Notes under the pieces: model-generated
The model's input: only the letters and a program-made list of their open reading frames with translations
What the model was told of the DNA's origin: nothing
Databases searched by the model: none
Part shown: piece by piece, positions 9,548 through 19,795 of the stretch
Position numbering within the stretch: position 1 is the first letter of the stretch
Layout: each line of letters starts with the position of its first letter
Program-made: the position numbers and the translations under genes
NCBI RefSeq assembly: GCF_004322395.1
Contig: NZ_SCTW01000118.1
Coordinates: forward strand, 1-64,000
Direction: 5' to 3'
DNA length: 64,000 nucleotides
From: Methylobacter sp.
Lineage (GTDB): Bacteria > Pseudomonadota > Gammaproteobacteria > Methylococcales > Methylomonadaceae

Positions 9548-11734
9548 TTATTCCTGTTGTTTTGCTGTTTCCCGTAATTCTTGCCGAGTTTGCTCCAATA
9601 GCGCGCTTAAGCCTGCGCAGGGGGCTGGGATATCCAGCGCTTTGAGTAAAGCTGCTGCCAGGCCAAAATTTGGGTCATTATTTATAGACTTATTGAAGCT
9701 GCGCCTTGCAATGCCTGCAGCTATTGCGCCATCCGAACAAGCCAGTTCGATCAATTTCGGGTGCAGCACATTGGTACGGTAAACATCCAGTTGTAACAGA
9801 TTACGGTATTCGCATTCCAGTAAGGTTGGATTATCGCTGTAGCAGCCTAACCGACTGATTGGTTTTCCCGACGGTATATCCGTACTGGCAGAACTCATAC
9901 GCGCTTGAAACGCAGTGAAATTTTCACTATCTAGTATCGGCTTGAGTGTCGATTCCAGCTTGCGCTGTTGCTGCTCGTTCCAATTCGACGTCGAGCTTTT
10001 AGTAATAAATGCGCCATCGAGATTAGCTTGCGGCCAGTCAACTCCCTGCAATTCGGCTTCGCGTAGTTCCGCACCTTGTAGTTCCGCCAGGGTTAAATCC
10101 GAGCCCTGAAGTTTTGTATAAACCAAATCCGCACCTTGAAAATTTGCTTCACGCAAGTTGGCACCCTGTAAATTTGCCCCGCGTAGATCTGCACCTTGGA
10201 GTTTCGCCTTACTAAGATCCGCACCCTGCAAATTCGCTCCGCGTAGATCGGCGCTCTGCAGTTTTGCCCAACCCAGGGCAGCGCCCTGCAGATTAGCTCC
10301 TCGCAAATCCGCGCCTTGAAGATCGGCCTCGATCAGCCCCGCACTTTGTAGTTGAGTTCCGCCCAAAATCGCGCCCTGCAATTGCGTTTTGTCCCAACCG
10401 ACTACGCCTTGCAGCTTCGCTTTTAACAGGATCGCGCCTTGCAACTGTACGTGACGAAGATCGGCTTTGGGCAACACGGCCCCGAAAAAATTGGCGAAGC
10501 GCAGATCGCGATGTTGTAAATTGAGCCCGTCAAATTCTTTAAACGCAGCGTCGCGCACCTGTTTATCGGGATCTATTGCTCGGGTCAATAGCGATAAAGA
10601 CACCCCTTTGGGCACCAGCCTGGCTTCTCTGAGATTCAGGTTGCGCGAAAATAAATCCAAATTGAACCATGAACAGGGACCGAGCATTACCTGGAGAATG
10701 GATGCTTCGGACTTTTCAGCCAGCGCTAGCGAGGTGCAAGAAACAACATCGTATTTATGGGCAGCGACACTCAGCCATGATTCAGGTACTTTACGGATCA
10801 ACCAATCTTCGAAGTAACTGGGAGTATCCTCAGATTTGCCTTTATCCGGGGCGTAATAAGTTTGTACGGTAATACTGCCGGGTATCACTGCGATAATACT
10901 GATCAGAATAATCACGGGCACAGAGACTAATAAAAAAATCATGCCCTTAGGTTCAGTTTCAGGCTGTAACATAGGGCGGTGAATAATTTCACGCGCGGCC
11001 AGGTTCGGCCAGCGGCGTTGAATTGATCGCGTTAGCCGGTTCCATCCGAGGGTGCTTAAATACCGGAGCCAAGCAGGCCAATAACCCAGCAAGCGAACGC
11101 CAAAGTTTCTCCACCATTCCCTGGCCCGGTCTTGAGGTGAGGCGATTAACGGCCACAAGGTAATCAGCATAGCTGCATCAATCCAAACTGCGAAGCGCTG
11201 CGACCAAGTGATAACTTCGTCGTGAAACGGCAGGAAACGAATTTGTGCGGCTAGCAACATTAATAAAGGTAAAGCAATAACAGTAATACCCACCACCAAG
11301 GATAGCAGCCAGCGGATCAGCCAGACTTCAGAACGCCCTGCGATCAGGTGAGTGAAAGGAAAGATGAACAAGCGGTCGCGCACTTGTTGTCCGGCCGGCG
11401 TATCGGGAAGGTCGCGGTCTAGATGCCAAAGTTTGCAAGAGAGCAGTTCCAATTGCATCAGCAGGTTGAAATGCAGTAGGACTACCATCCACGGCACAAA
11501 GGAATAAAAAGCAGTAAGCGGCAGATCCACATCCAGAATCGGGAGTTTGACCGGACTGATGCGCAGCAGGTCCTCATGCGTTGTGCCCCAGACGATAACG
11601 CCAAGATAGGTGACGAATGCCAAAAATGCGACATGTAGCGTCGCCACAGTTTGAGATGCAGAGTTGGCAGCTTCCAGAAGTTTCTCGATATGCGATGAGA
11701 GTTCGTCGTTGATTTGCGGTACCGGATCGGACAT
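9548..11734 (-). CDS. pentapeptide-repeat protein with N-terminal multi-TM region
   Basis: Long A(D/N)LxxA repeats (LQGADLRGANLQGADLSKAKLQGADLRGAN...) after hydrophobic N-terminal segments. Confidence 0.88.
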   Translation of the reverse strand: MSDPVPQINDELSSHIEKLLEAANSASQTVATLHVAFLAFVTYLGVIVWGTTHEDLLRISPVKLPILDVDLPLTAFYSFVPWMVVLLHFNLLMQLELLSCKLWHLDRDLPDTPAGQQVRDRLFIFPFTHLIAGRSEVWLIRWLLSLVVGITVIALPLLMLLAAQIRFLPFHDEVITWSQRFAVWIDAAMLITLWPLIASPQDRAREWWRNFGVRLLGYWPAWLRYLSTLGWNRLTRSIQRRWPNLAAREIIHRPMLQPETEPKGMIFLLVSVPVIILISIIAVIPGSITVQTYYAPDKGKSEDTPSYFEDWLIRKVPESWLSVAAHKYDVVSCTSLALAEKSEASILQVMLGPCSWFNLDLFSRNLNLREARLVPKGVSLSLLTRAIDPDKQVRDAAFKEFDGLNLQHRDLRFANFFGAVLPKADLRHVQLQGAILLKAKLQGVVGWDKTQLQGAILGGTQLQSAGLIEADLQGADLRGANLQGAALGWAKLQSADLRGANLQGADLSKAKLQGADLRGANLQGANLREANFQGADLVYTKLQGSDLTLAELQGAELREAELQGVDWPQANLDGAFITKSSTSNWNEQQQRKLESTLKPILDSENFTAFQARMSSASTDIPSGKPISRLGCYSDNPTLLECEYRNLLQLDVYRTNVLHPKLIELACSDGAIAAGIARRSFNKSINNDPNFGLAAALLKALDIPAPCAGLSALLEQTRQELRETAKQQE

Positions 11735-12013
11735 GGCGGTTGGGCTGGTTATTGTTGATGTTTAAGTTTTGTGGAGTATAGGTCAAATAAGGACATGCAT
11801 TATGGATAAAGCTTCAAAGCCTAATATAGTGCGTAAAGATTACCGCCTATTTTGATAGATTAACAACACTCATCAACGGATGAGCTGTACAAAAACATCT
11901 GTAGCCGGTTAAAAAGTCCGGCGTTAGCAGCAATGCACGTTTTTAGCTAGAAGATAATCGGGCGATAGACCATGGGTTATCTTAAGCGGCTAAATTTATA
12001 CGGTTAGATTCAC

Positions 12014-12178
12014 TTAAGGAAGAGCTGAACAAATTGATTCCATTCATGGTTCGACAAGGCTCTCCTGAGTACAGTCGAAGCCTGTCATGAGCTTGTCGAA
12101 TGGGACTCACCACGAACGGAATCGACAACTTACCGTTCATCCTGAGCCTATCGAAGGATTTAATCAGCGCTTCCTTAA
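12014..12178. repeat. compound inverted-repeat element containing TTCGACAAGCTC/CCTGAGCCTATCGAAGG-type repeats
   Basis: 15-nt terminal inverted repeats (12014-12028 vs 12164-12178, 1 mismatch) around several CTGAGCxTxTCGAAGG-like units. Confidence 0.7.
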
Positions 12179-12213
12179 TACTGCCTTTTCGCATCATTAA
12201 AAAACGGAGTGCC

Positions 12214-12235
12214 GGGCAACGAAAAACGGTTGCCC
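12214..12235. repeat. short hairpin repeat GGGCAAC-GAAAAACG-GTTGCCC
   Basis: 7-bp perfect stem; related to 1681-1703. Confidence 0.5.
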
Positions 12236-12245
12236 GTCTATGAGG

Positions 12246-12593
12246 CTATGTTAAAAGATCAACGCCAACATTGAGTAACGTAAGTACCAAGCTTCCCACC
12301 AATGCGGGCCAAAAGCCTTGAACGCGAATGCCCGGAACCAGCGCCGCTACCAGCCAAAGCATCAGTGCGTTGATTACTAATAGAAAAAGCCCAAAGCTGA
12401 GAATGGTGAGGGGTAATGTGAGCACAATCATGATCGGTTTTACGATTGCGTTCACTAAACCGAGAACAATTGCGCCGATCAACGCGGATCTCCAACCTTC
12501 TATTTGAACGCCTCGGACGAAGTAGGCCATAAGCAGCAATAAGCCTGCCGTCAAAATTAAATGCGCGAAAAACGAGACCATAAATACCTCCAA
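12246..12593 (-). CDS. phage holin family protein (holin superfamily IV/YvlD-like membrane protein)
   Basis: Four-TM protein with ALIGAIVLGLVNAIVKPIMIVLTLPLTILSFGLFLLVINALMLWLVA signature. Confidence 0.85.
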   Translation of the reverse strand: MEVFMVSFFAHLILTAGLLLLMAYFVRGVQIEGWRSALIGAIVLGLVNAIVKPIMIVLTLPLTILSFGLFLLVINALMLWLVAALVPGIRVQGFWPALVGSLVLTLLNVGVDLLT

Positions 12594-12843
12594 TCAGTTT
12601 TTAAAGCTGTAAGGCGTAGCGGGATCACCGCTACGGTTGCATGGATAGATATTTGTTCCCTGGCAAGTCAGCCCAGTATGACAGGCTGTTGCCAATCGGA
12701 TAAGCCGGGCATGTTTTCTATGTCCGACACTTGAAGATGAGTTCCATGAAAACCAATGGAGCCAAATGGATCTGAAATCAATGGAAAAATCGAAATAAAC
12801 CAATAGAGTCAGATTCCGGGTATCGCAATAATGCCAATGAAGA

Positions 12844-13635
12844 TCAAAACCACATTAACTTGGCCGCCATCACAAACAGCAGCAGCGAAAAATAGCGTTT
12901 TAGCTTTTCCGCAGGCAGCTTATGAGCCAGCTTTGCGCCTATCGGGGCGGTATAGGTGCTGGTTAATACGATGCCTAGAAAAGAGGGGATATAAATATAG
13001 CCCAAACTCCAGTCAGGCAACTGCACCATATCTCTACCCAATAGTGCATAGCCTATGGTTCCGACGATGGCTATCGGCAAGCCGCAAGCGCTGGCTATGG
13101 CTACTGCATTGCGCATCGGCGTTTGAAAATGGACTAAAAAAGGCACAATAAGCGTACCGCCGCCTATTCCCAGCAGTGATGCCAAAAGCCCGATTAGGCC
13201 TGATATGCCCAAATCCAATTTTTTGGACGGTTGCTGCTGTCCTGGCTTTGGCTGCAATTGCAAAGCCATTTGCACGCCCACGCCTAATAAATAGATGGTA
13301 AACATAAAGCGCAATACGCCACCGGCTATATGATCTGCGATTACGGATCCGACCGCCGCGCCGACCATAATCCCCGGCCCCAAGGCCAATACTCTATCCC
13401 ATAATACGGAGCCCAATCGATGGTGCGCAAGCACCGAAAAGGATGAGGTAAAAACAATGGTCGCCAGCGAGGTTGCCACCGACATGATCATAACCAGTTC
13501 TGCTGGGAATCCTTTTGCCGCAAACAACATCGCTAAAACCGGCACAATAATCAGGCCGCCGCCTATCCCGAAAAGTCCTGCCATCAATCCCGCGACTGCG
13601 CCCAGTAAAATACTGGCTAAAAAAATTGCTATCAC
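12844..13635 (-). CDS. TauE/SafE (TSUP) family sulfite exporter-like permease
   Basis: GAVAGLMAGLFGIGGGLIIVPVLAMLF ... LLASLLGIGGGTLIVPFL duplicated TSUP motifs. Confidence 0.9.
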   Translation of the reverse strand: MIAIFLASILLGAVAGLMAGLFGIGGGLIIVPVLAMLFAAKGFPAELVMIMSVATSLATIVFTSSFSVLAHHRLGSVLWDRVLALGPGIMVGAAVGSVIADHIAGGVLRFMFTIYLLGVGVQMALQLQPKPGQQQPSKKLDLGISGLIGLLASLLGIGGGTLIVPFLVHFQTPMRNAVAIASACGLPIAIVGTIGYALLGRDMVQLPDWSLGYIYIPSFLGIVLTSTYTAPIGAKLAHKLPAEKLKRYFSLLLFVMAAKLMWF

Positions 13636-13741
13636 TTTATTCCCCTGATTATCTGTTGGACTACTGTACCGGCATTATGCCTTTTTTTGAATAAGGCTGT
13701 GCTATTCTAGGCGCATTATTTAAACGGTTTGAGAAAAATCA

Positions 13742-14986
13742 GTGGAAATATATCTTGTAGGCGGGGCGGTGCGCGATAAATTACTTGGACTTCCGGTCAA
13801 GGAGCGGGACTGGGTGGTAATCGGCGAGACTCCCGAATCCATGGTGAAGCAGGGTTTCCGGCCGGTAGGCAAGGATTTTCCGGTATTTTTGCATCCGCAA
13901 AGCAATGAAGAATATGCGTTGGCCAGAACCGAAAGAAAAACCGCGCCCGGCTATAAAGGCTTCACGGTACATGCATTGCCCGATGTCAGTTTGGAGCAGG
14001 ACCTGATCCGCCGTGACTTGACGATCAATGCAATGGCGATGACGCCGCAGGGCGAGCTCATTGATCCTTACGGCGGACAACCTGATCTTGAACAACGTAT
14101 TTTTCGGCATATTTCACCGGCATTTGCCGAAGACCCGGTGCGGATATTGCGCGTCGCCCGTTTTGCCGCCCGCTACGGCCGTTTGGGTTTTACGCTGGCA
14201 GAGGAAACCCGTGTTTTGATGCAATCCATGGTAACGGCGGGGGAGGTCGATCATCTGGTTCCTGAACGGGTATGGGCCGAATTGTTTAAGGCGCTTAATG
14301 AAAAATCACCAAGTGCTTTTTTTTATACTTTAAAAGATTGCATGGCGCTGGATAAAATTTTCCCGGAAATAAGCTGCTTATTCGGCGTACCGCAGCCGGA
14401 AAAATATCACCCTGAAATCGATACCGGCATTCATACCATGCTCAGTTTGGAGCAAGCGGTCCATTTGTCATCTAACCCCGAAGTCAGGTTTGCGGCGTTA
14501 GTCCACGATTTGGGCAAGGGCGTATCGCCCAAAGCCAACTTGCCGCATCATCATAGGCATGAAACTCATGGCCTGCCTCTATTGGAACAGATGTGCACCC
14601 GGTTACGAGTGCCTAACTCGTTTAAATCATTGGCCATGCAAGTCATGGAATACCATACTCATTGCCACCGGGCTTTTGAATTACGCGCCTCAACATTAGC
14701 AGACATGCTGGCAGCTCTGGGGGCCTTTAAGCCGGCCAATAAATTGCCTGAGTTTTTGTTGGCCTGCGAGGCGGATGCCAGAGGCAGAACCGGATTTGAA
14801 AATTCTCCCTATCCTCAAGCCAAACTGTTAAGCGGTGCGGCCAAGGCGGCTGCTTCAGTTGACACATCGGCTATTCTGAACGGAGAACTTAAAGGTTCGC
14901 AGATCGGTGAGGCGATTCGCCGTTTGCGCATTGAAGCTGTCGCCGAGTTTATTAAATCGTGCGGGAAAACATCACGCACGGATTGA
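13742..14986 (+). CDS. cca: multifunctional CCA tRNA nucleotidyltransferase
   Basis: MEIYLVGGAVRDKLLGLPVKERDWVVIG...RRDLTINAMA plus HD domain (LVHDLGKG). Confidence 0.95.
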   Translation: MEIYLVGGAVRDKLLGLPVKERDWVVIGETPESMVKQGFRPVGKDFPVFLHPQSNEEYALARTERKTAPGYKGFTVHALPDVSLEQDLIRRDLTINAMAMTPQGELIDPYGGQPDLEQRIFRHISPAFAEDPVRILRVARFAARYGRLGFTLAEETRVLMQSMVTAGEVDHLVPERVWAELFKALNEKSPSAFFYTLKDCMALDKIFPEISCLFGVPQPEKYHPEIDTGIHTMLSLEQAVHLSSNPEVRFAALVHDLGKGVSPKANLPHHHRHETHGLPLLEQMCTRLRVPNSFKSLAMQVMEYHTHCHRAFELRASTLADMLAALGAFKPANKLPEFLLACEADARGRTGFENSPYPQAKLLSGAAKAAASVDTSAILNGELKGSQIGEAIRRLRIEAVAEFIKSCGKTSRTD

Positions 14987-15174
14987 TCAGATTGGGCAGG
15001 CGAGTCCTTATATGCTCTTTCAGTCTATGCATAATTGTTTCCGCCGGTTCCCTTTTGCTATGAAAAGCATCAGAAGCAATGAATTTTCCGGAATTCTGGC
15101 CTCCCATATGAGTAGCCTATTTTTTCGATTGATTCACGCATGTCCGGCAATCTTCAGCAATCATTACTGTATCC

Positions 15175-15194
15175 CTGAGGTATCCCCATGAATT
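15175..15194. repeat. solo end similar to the 149-320 element terminus
   Basis: CTGAGGTATCCCCATGAATT vs CTGAGGTATCCCCACGAATT (reverse complement of the 149-320 right end), 1 mismatch in 20 nt. Confidence 0.5.
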
Positions 15195-15488
15195 GTCGTA
15201 CAGTCAATAAATTAACTGGGGCAGGCTGGAAAAAATCAGGTCATTTTCTAAGTTGACGTTTTTTAATAAAAAATTGTTTGCAACAGAACTCCGATAGTTC
15301 TTGGTGTGGAAGGATAATGATCCATTAGTCTTTTACTTAAAAAACTATATTATATTGATCATAATAATATTTTGTGAGGATGCCCTAGGTTCAGGGTAGA
15401 ATTAAAACTGAAATTTATTTTTTACTCCTCCCCCTAATTATTCTGTATCTTAATTTATGCGGCTCATCATGCCACGCTATACAGGTAA

Positions 15489-16013
15489 TTGGTCAGCGAT
15501 CAGGGATATAAGGTCTTGAAAGATCCAATTAAAGAAATAGTTGCCGACTCGAAGTTTGCGGAAGGAGTCGCCTGGGTACGCCGTCATTTTCTGGCTAACG
15601 AGGTTATTGTTAAAGAGGGTGAGTTGGGTAATTCTTTGTTCTTCATTGAAGAAGGAAAGTTGAGGGTCTCAGTTCATGTAGAATTGGAGGAACGTCGAAG
15701 AGTCCAGCCGGGAATTAGTGACTTAGAGCAAGGTGAAATATTCGGCGAGACTTGCCTATATGAATCGCGTGCACGGACGGCTTCTGTTATAGCAGTAACC
15801 GATGGCTGCTTGCTGGAAATCGATGGGGAAAAGCTTAATGCTTATTTGAATGAACATCCAGTTCAGGGATATTTATTTTTTAGAAGATTATTCGAGATTC
15901 TTTTTGAGCGAATGGGTCGCAGTAATCATACTATCGAACATCTGTTGGCATGGGGACTTAAAGCTCATGGAATAGATGTTTATTTGCAAACCGATCAGAT
16001 AAAACAATCTTGA
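15489..16013 (+). CDS. cyclic nucleotide-binding domain protein
   Basis: cNMP domain pattern: EVIVKEGELGNSLFFIEEGKLRVSV...GEIFGETCLYESRARTASVIAVTDGCLLEID; TTG start in track. Confidence 0.78.
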   Translation: MVSDQGYKVLKDPIKEIVADSKFAEGVAWVRRHFLANEVIVKEGELGNSLFFIEEGKLRVSVHVELEERRRVQPGISDLEQGEIFGETCLYESRARTASVIAVTDGCLLEIDGEKLNAYLNEHPVQGYLFFRRLFEILFERMGRSNHTIEHLLAWGLKAHGIDVYLQTDQIKQS

Positions 16014-16221
16014 ATTCATTGCGATAAGCGGACTTTTGATTATTTCTTCTCGCTCACACGCTGACGTTTTACGGAGCTTTTCTGCATAAGACAGGCTAAG
16101 TCAGTTCATTAGCGGTTTAATTGTTGAGTTAGTTTGATTCTGCGCGGAATGGTGTTGAATAATGCATGAAAGATCATTATAGTTAAATCCCTTTTGCCAC
16201 CCTGTGTTGTAAATCATAATC

Positions 16222-16704
16222 ATGCCTTCTTTTGACATCATTTCAGAATTCGACAAACACGAGCTTACTAACGCCGTTGACCAGGCCAATAAGGAAGTCA
16301 GCACGCGCTTTGATTTTAAAGGTACCGACTCAAGCTTTGAATTGAATGACGATAAAGTGATCATGATCTCCCAATCGACGTTTCAGTTACAGCAATTGTT
16401 CAGTGTTATCTGCTCCAAACTCACGCGACGCGGCATTGATATAGCTTGTATGGAGACGGGCGACCCAAAGCCTAGCGGTAAGGGGATGCGTCAGGAAATC
16501 ATTATGAAGCAAGGTCTGGATAAGGAGCTGGCCAAAAAAATCGTCAAATTGATCAAGGATAAAAAACTGAAAGTCCAGGCGGCCATTCAAGGCGACCAGG
16601 TTAGGGTGACCGGAAAAAACCGGGACGATCTGCAAAGCGTCATTAAAATGCTTAGAGAAGAAAAGCTGGAAATGCCGTTGCAGTTTGAAAATTTCAGAGA
16701 TTAA
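16222..16704 (+). CDS. yajQ: YajQ family nucleotide-binding protein
   Basis: MPSFDIISEFDKHELTNAVDQANKEVSTRFDFKG... full-length match to family. Confidence 0.95.
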   Translation: MPSFDIISEFDKHELTNAVDQANKEVSTRFDFKGTDSSFELNDDKVIMISQSTFQLQQLFSVICSKLTRRGIDIACMETGDPKPSGKGMRQEIIMKQGLDKELAKKIVKLIKDKKLKVQAAIQGDQVRVTGKNRDDLQSVIKMLREEKLEMPLQFENFRD

Positions 16705-17597
16705 AGTAAAACCTTATGAAGCTTCACCCACGGTTTTTTATAAATAAAATAGCCGATAATCGCAAGGCTAAGCCATCCGGTGACTAAAGGCCCGATGACT
16801 CCGTCATAACTACTGACCAGATAAATATAGTCAGAGCTAAAATCGGTATTAAACACGCTCTTGCTCATTTTGATTTGCCACACCCAGCAGGTGTGGCAGC
16901 CGATACATAATCCCAAGCTTTCTTTTACCTGTGCCCTGAGGATTCCAAGAAAAATACCTACCATCAACAACGCTAAAAATGCCGATAGAATTTCCGGGTT
17001 CAGCAAATTGGCGAATGCTTCGCCAAGCAATGTAAAACCGCTTAATACTTGAACCTGTTGAGCAGGTATTTCGGTTTGGCTGTCCAGAAAATGCAACGCG
17101 GCATAATAAGCTGAGCTGAATAAAATTGCCGCGGTGACGGGCAACTTCTTTTTTAAGCCGGCAAATAAAATGCCTCGAAAAATAGGTTCCTCAATCATTG
17201 AAACCAACAGTCCTACCGATAACGCAATAAGCATTTTTTTAGCCACCAAGCCAGCCGTCCATGTATGGGCTTCGTCTATTACATTGATTCCAAGGGCATA
17301 CTGGACGATAAACACCGGCATCAAGGTAATTAATCCTAAGCCAAACCCTAGCAATAGTTGCTTTAAAAATAAAGGTCTTGCAGCAAACCCTAAATCCGCC
17401 TTGTTAAATTTCAGATAGGCCATGGCTGGAAAAATACTCAGCACTAAAAATAACTGTGTTGATTTGGTAATTATTTTCGATAAAGAAAAGTCAGTCTCTA
17501 CATTCTGCAGAACAAGATAGCCTACGATGCAAGCTAATGAGGCAGTCGCCAGTAATACCAGAAGAGGCACTATTGAATAAACGATATATCTCAGCAT
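16701..17597 (-). CDS. CPBP-family intramembrane metalloprotease (Rce1-like)
   Basis: Multi-TM with SMIEEPIFRGILFAGL (EExxxR) and AALHF motifs. Confidence 0.85.
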   Translation of the reverse strand: MLRYIVYSIVPLLVLLATASLACIVGYLVLQNVETDFSLSKIITKSTQLFLVLSIFPAMAYLKFNKADLGFAARPLFLKQLLLGFGLGLITLMPVFIVQYALGINVIDEAHTWTAGLVAKKMLIALSVGLLVSMIEEPIFRGILFAGLKKKLPVTAAILFSSAYYAALHFLDSQTEIPAQQVQVLSGFTLLGEAFANLLNPEILSAFLALLMVGIFLGILRAQVKESLGLCIGCHTCWVWQIKMSKSVFNTDFSSDYIYLVSSYDGVIGPLVTGWLSLAIIGYFIYKKPWVKLHKVLL

Positions 17598-18343
17598 CTG
17601 TCGCTATTCCCGCCAAAATCGCCCCACAGCAACTGTACCGCGGCTAAGGCGGCAAGCGAAGCGGTTTCTGTTCTTAAAATACGAGCGCCTAGACGAACCG
17701 GAATAAAGCCGGAAGCTTTTGCGGCGTCCCGTTCCTGATCTGAAAAGCCGCCTTCCGGGCCGGTAAGCAAGGTTACTTTCATCGTTTCGGGTTTGAGTTC
17801 TGTTAATGCGGTTTCCGCATAAGGGTCGAGAAACACTTTTAGGCCCTGTTGGCTGTCTACCCAGATCGGTAACGTCTCGATTTCCGATAATGCGGGTAAC
17901 TGGGTTCTGCCGCTTTGCTCGGCGGCATGTTGAACTATTTTTTGCCAGTGCAATAGGCGTTGCGGTTTCTTTTCGCCTTTAAATTGCACTACGCAACGTT
18001 CGGTTAATAATGGCGTGATTCGGTTAACGCCCAGTTCCACGGCTTTTTGTACCGTCAAATCCATTCTGTCGCCCCGTGAAATGCCCAGGCCCAAGGTTAC
18101 CTGCAACGGCGATTCTACAGTGCGATCATCCCATTGCCCGACGTTAATCAGCACGGTTTTCCGGCTGGCTTCGGCAACAGTACACTGATATTCTCCGCCT
18201 TGGCCGTTAAATAAGATTAGTTGATTATCTTTTTTTAGTCGTAACACAGTTCTGACATAATGCCCGTTGTCGTCGTCGAGTTCGATAAGCTTGCCTGTGG
18301 CTAGCGGCATTGGTGTATATAACCTGGAGATTCGCATAATCAA
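17591..18343 (-). CDS. rsmE: 16S rRNA (uracil1498-N3)-methyltransferase
   Basis: RISRLYTPMPL...LLTGPEGGFSDQE...LGARILRTETASLAALA. Confidence 0.95.
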   Translation of the reverse strand: MIMRISRLYTPMPLATGKLIELDDDNGHYVRTVLRLKKDNQLILFNGQGGEYQCTVAEASRKTVLINVGQWDDRTVESPLQVTLGLGISRGDRMDLTVQKAVELGVNRITPLLTERCVVQFKGEKKPQRLLHWQKIVQHAAEQSGRTQLPALSEIETLPIWVDSQQGLKVFLDPYAETALTELKPETMKVTLLTGPEGGFSDQERDAAKASGFIPVRLGARILRTETASLAALAAVQLLWGDFGGNSDRC

Positions 18344-19692
18344 TCCTTAACCGCCAGTTGTATGCCTTGCCATGCTACTTCGGCGATTAACAAAAGCTCC
18401 TCCTCGGTAACAATATAGGGCGGCATAAAATAAATGACATTGCCTAAAGGACGCAATAATACACCTTTGGATAGCGCATATTGATAGACTTTAAGTCCGC
18501 GACGCTCCTGCCAGGGATAGGCTTCGCGTGTGTGCTTGTTTTTAACCAGTTCAATCGCCAGGATCATGCCGGTTTGCCGGACTTCAGCGACATGCGGATG
18601 CTCGCTAAAACGCGCCGCCGCTTTCGTCATACTGTCGGCTAAACACCGGTTTTCTTCGATGATGTTACGGTATTGGAAAATATCCAAGGTGGCGAGCCCT
18701 GCCCTGCATGCCAACGCGTTCCCGGTATAGCTGTGCGAATGCAGGAAGGCATTCAACGACTGGTAATCGGCATAGAACGCCCGATACACCTGATCGGTCG
18801 TTAATACTGCCGACAGCGGCAAATAACCGCCTGTTAAGCCTTTGGACAAGCACATAAAATCAGGACTGATTGCCGCCTGTTCACAGGCAAATAGCGTTCC
18901 GGTGCGCCCGAAACCAACTGCGATTTCATCGGCGATCAGATGGACATTGTGTTTATCGCAGGCTACACGTAATAATTTTAAATAAACCGGGTCATACATG
19001 CGCATATTGCCGGCGCATTGAACCAAAGGCTCGATAATGACTGCGCAAACCGTGTTGGCGTGTTGTTGCAGGATTTGCTCCATCAGCATGAAGCGGCGGG
19101 TGGAATAATCCGTCCATGACTCGCCGGGTTCGCGGTGATAACAGTCCGGTCCGGGTACGGTGATCACGTCCATTAATAACGGCGCGTAGGTTTCTTTATA
19201 GAGCGGCACATTGCCGACGGCTAGCGCGCCTAAGGTTTCGCCGTGGTAACTGTTTTCCAGCGTGATGAATTTGGTTTTTTGAGTTTGGCCGAGGTTCCGC
19301 CAATAGTGAAAGCTCATTTTGAGCGCGACTTCCACCGCAGAAGAGCCATTGTCGGCATAAAAACAACGGTTCAGTCCTTGAGGCGTTACTTCAACCAATT
19401 TTTCCGCCAGTTTGACGGCGGGTTCATGGGTGAATCCGGCAAAGATTACATGCTCAAGCGTATCGAGTTGGTCTTTTAATGCCGCATTGATTTCAGGATT
19501 GCCGTGTCCGAATAAGTTCACCCACCATGAGCTGATCGCATCGATATAGCGATTGCCGTCAAAATCCTCCAGCCAAATACCTTGCCCTTTTTTGATCGGA
19601 ATAACCGGGAAAGTCTCATGATCTTTCATTTGTGTGCAGGGATGCCACAAAACGGAAATATCCCGATTGGAAATAGATTGATTGGACGACAT
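18340..19692 (-). CDS. bioA: adenosylmethionine-8-amino-7-oxononanoate aminotransferase
   Basis: LWHPCTQMKDHETFPVIPI...DAISSWWVNLFGH...; class III aminotransferase. Confidence 0.95.
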   Translation of the reverse strand: MSSNQSISNRDISVLWHPCTQMKDHETFPVIPIKKGQGIWLEDFDGNRYIDAISSWWVNLFGHGNPEINAALKDQLDTLEHVIFAGFTHEPAVKLAEKLVEVTPQGLNRCFYADNGSSAVEVALKMSFHYWRNLGQTQKTKFITLENSYHGETLGALAVGNVPLYKETYAPLLMDVITVPGPDCYHREPGESWTDYSTRRFMLMEQILQQHANTVCAVIIEPLVQCAGNMRMYDPVYLKLLRVACDKHNVHLIADEIAVGFGRTGTLFACEQAAISPDFMCLSKGLTGGYLPLSAVLTTDQVYRAFYADYQSLNAFLHSHSYTGNALACRAGLATLDIFQYRNIIEENRCLADSMTKAAARFSEHPHVAEVRQTGMILAIELVKNKHTREAYPWQERRGLKVYQYALSKGVLLRPLGNVIYFMPPYIVTEEELLLIAEVAWQGIQLAVKD

Positions 19693-19795
19693 AAGCTAAG
19701 GGCTCAAGTTGATATATTCGTTGCCAATAATTGGGAACGAGTGTAATTCTTACTGAAAATGCGAGTTGGAGAGCGGCCCTGTCTGATGAATGTCT

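Noticed and set aside
11982-12197. 71-aa ORF containing SFDRLRMNGK
   Set aside because: It is a translation of the dispersed inverted-repeat element at 12014-12178, a common spurious ORF type.
12246-12593. Holin-family gene as evidence of a prophage
   Set aside because: This family includes many chromosomal membrane proteins, and no other phage genes are present nearby.
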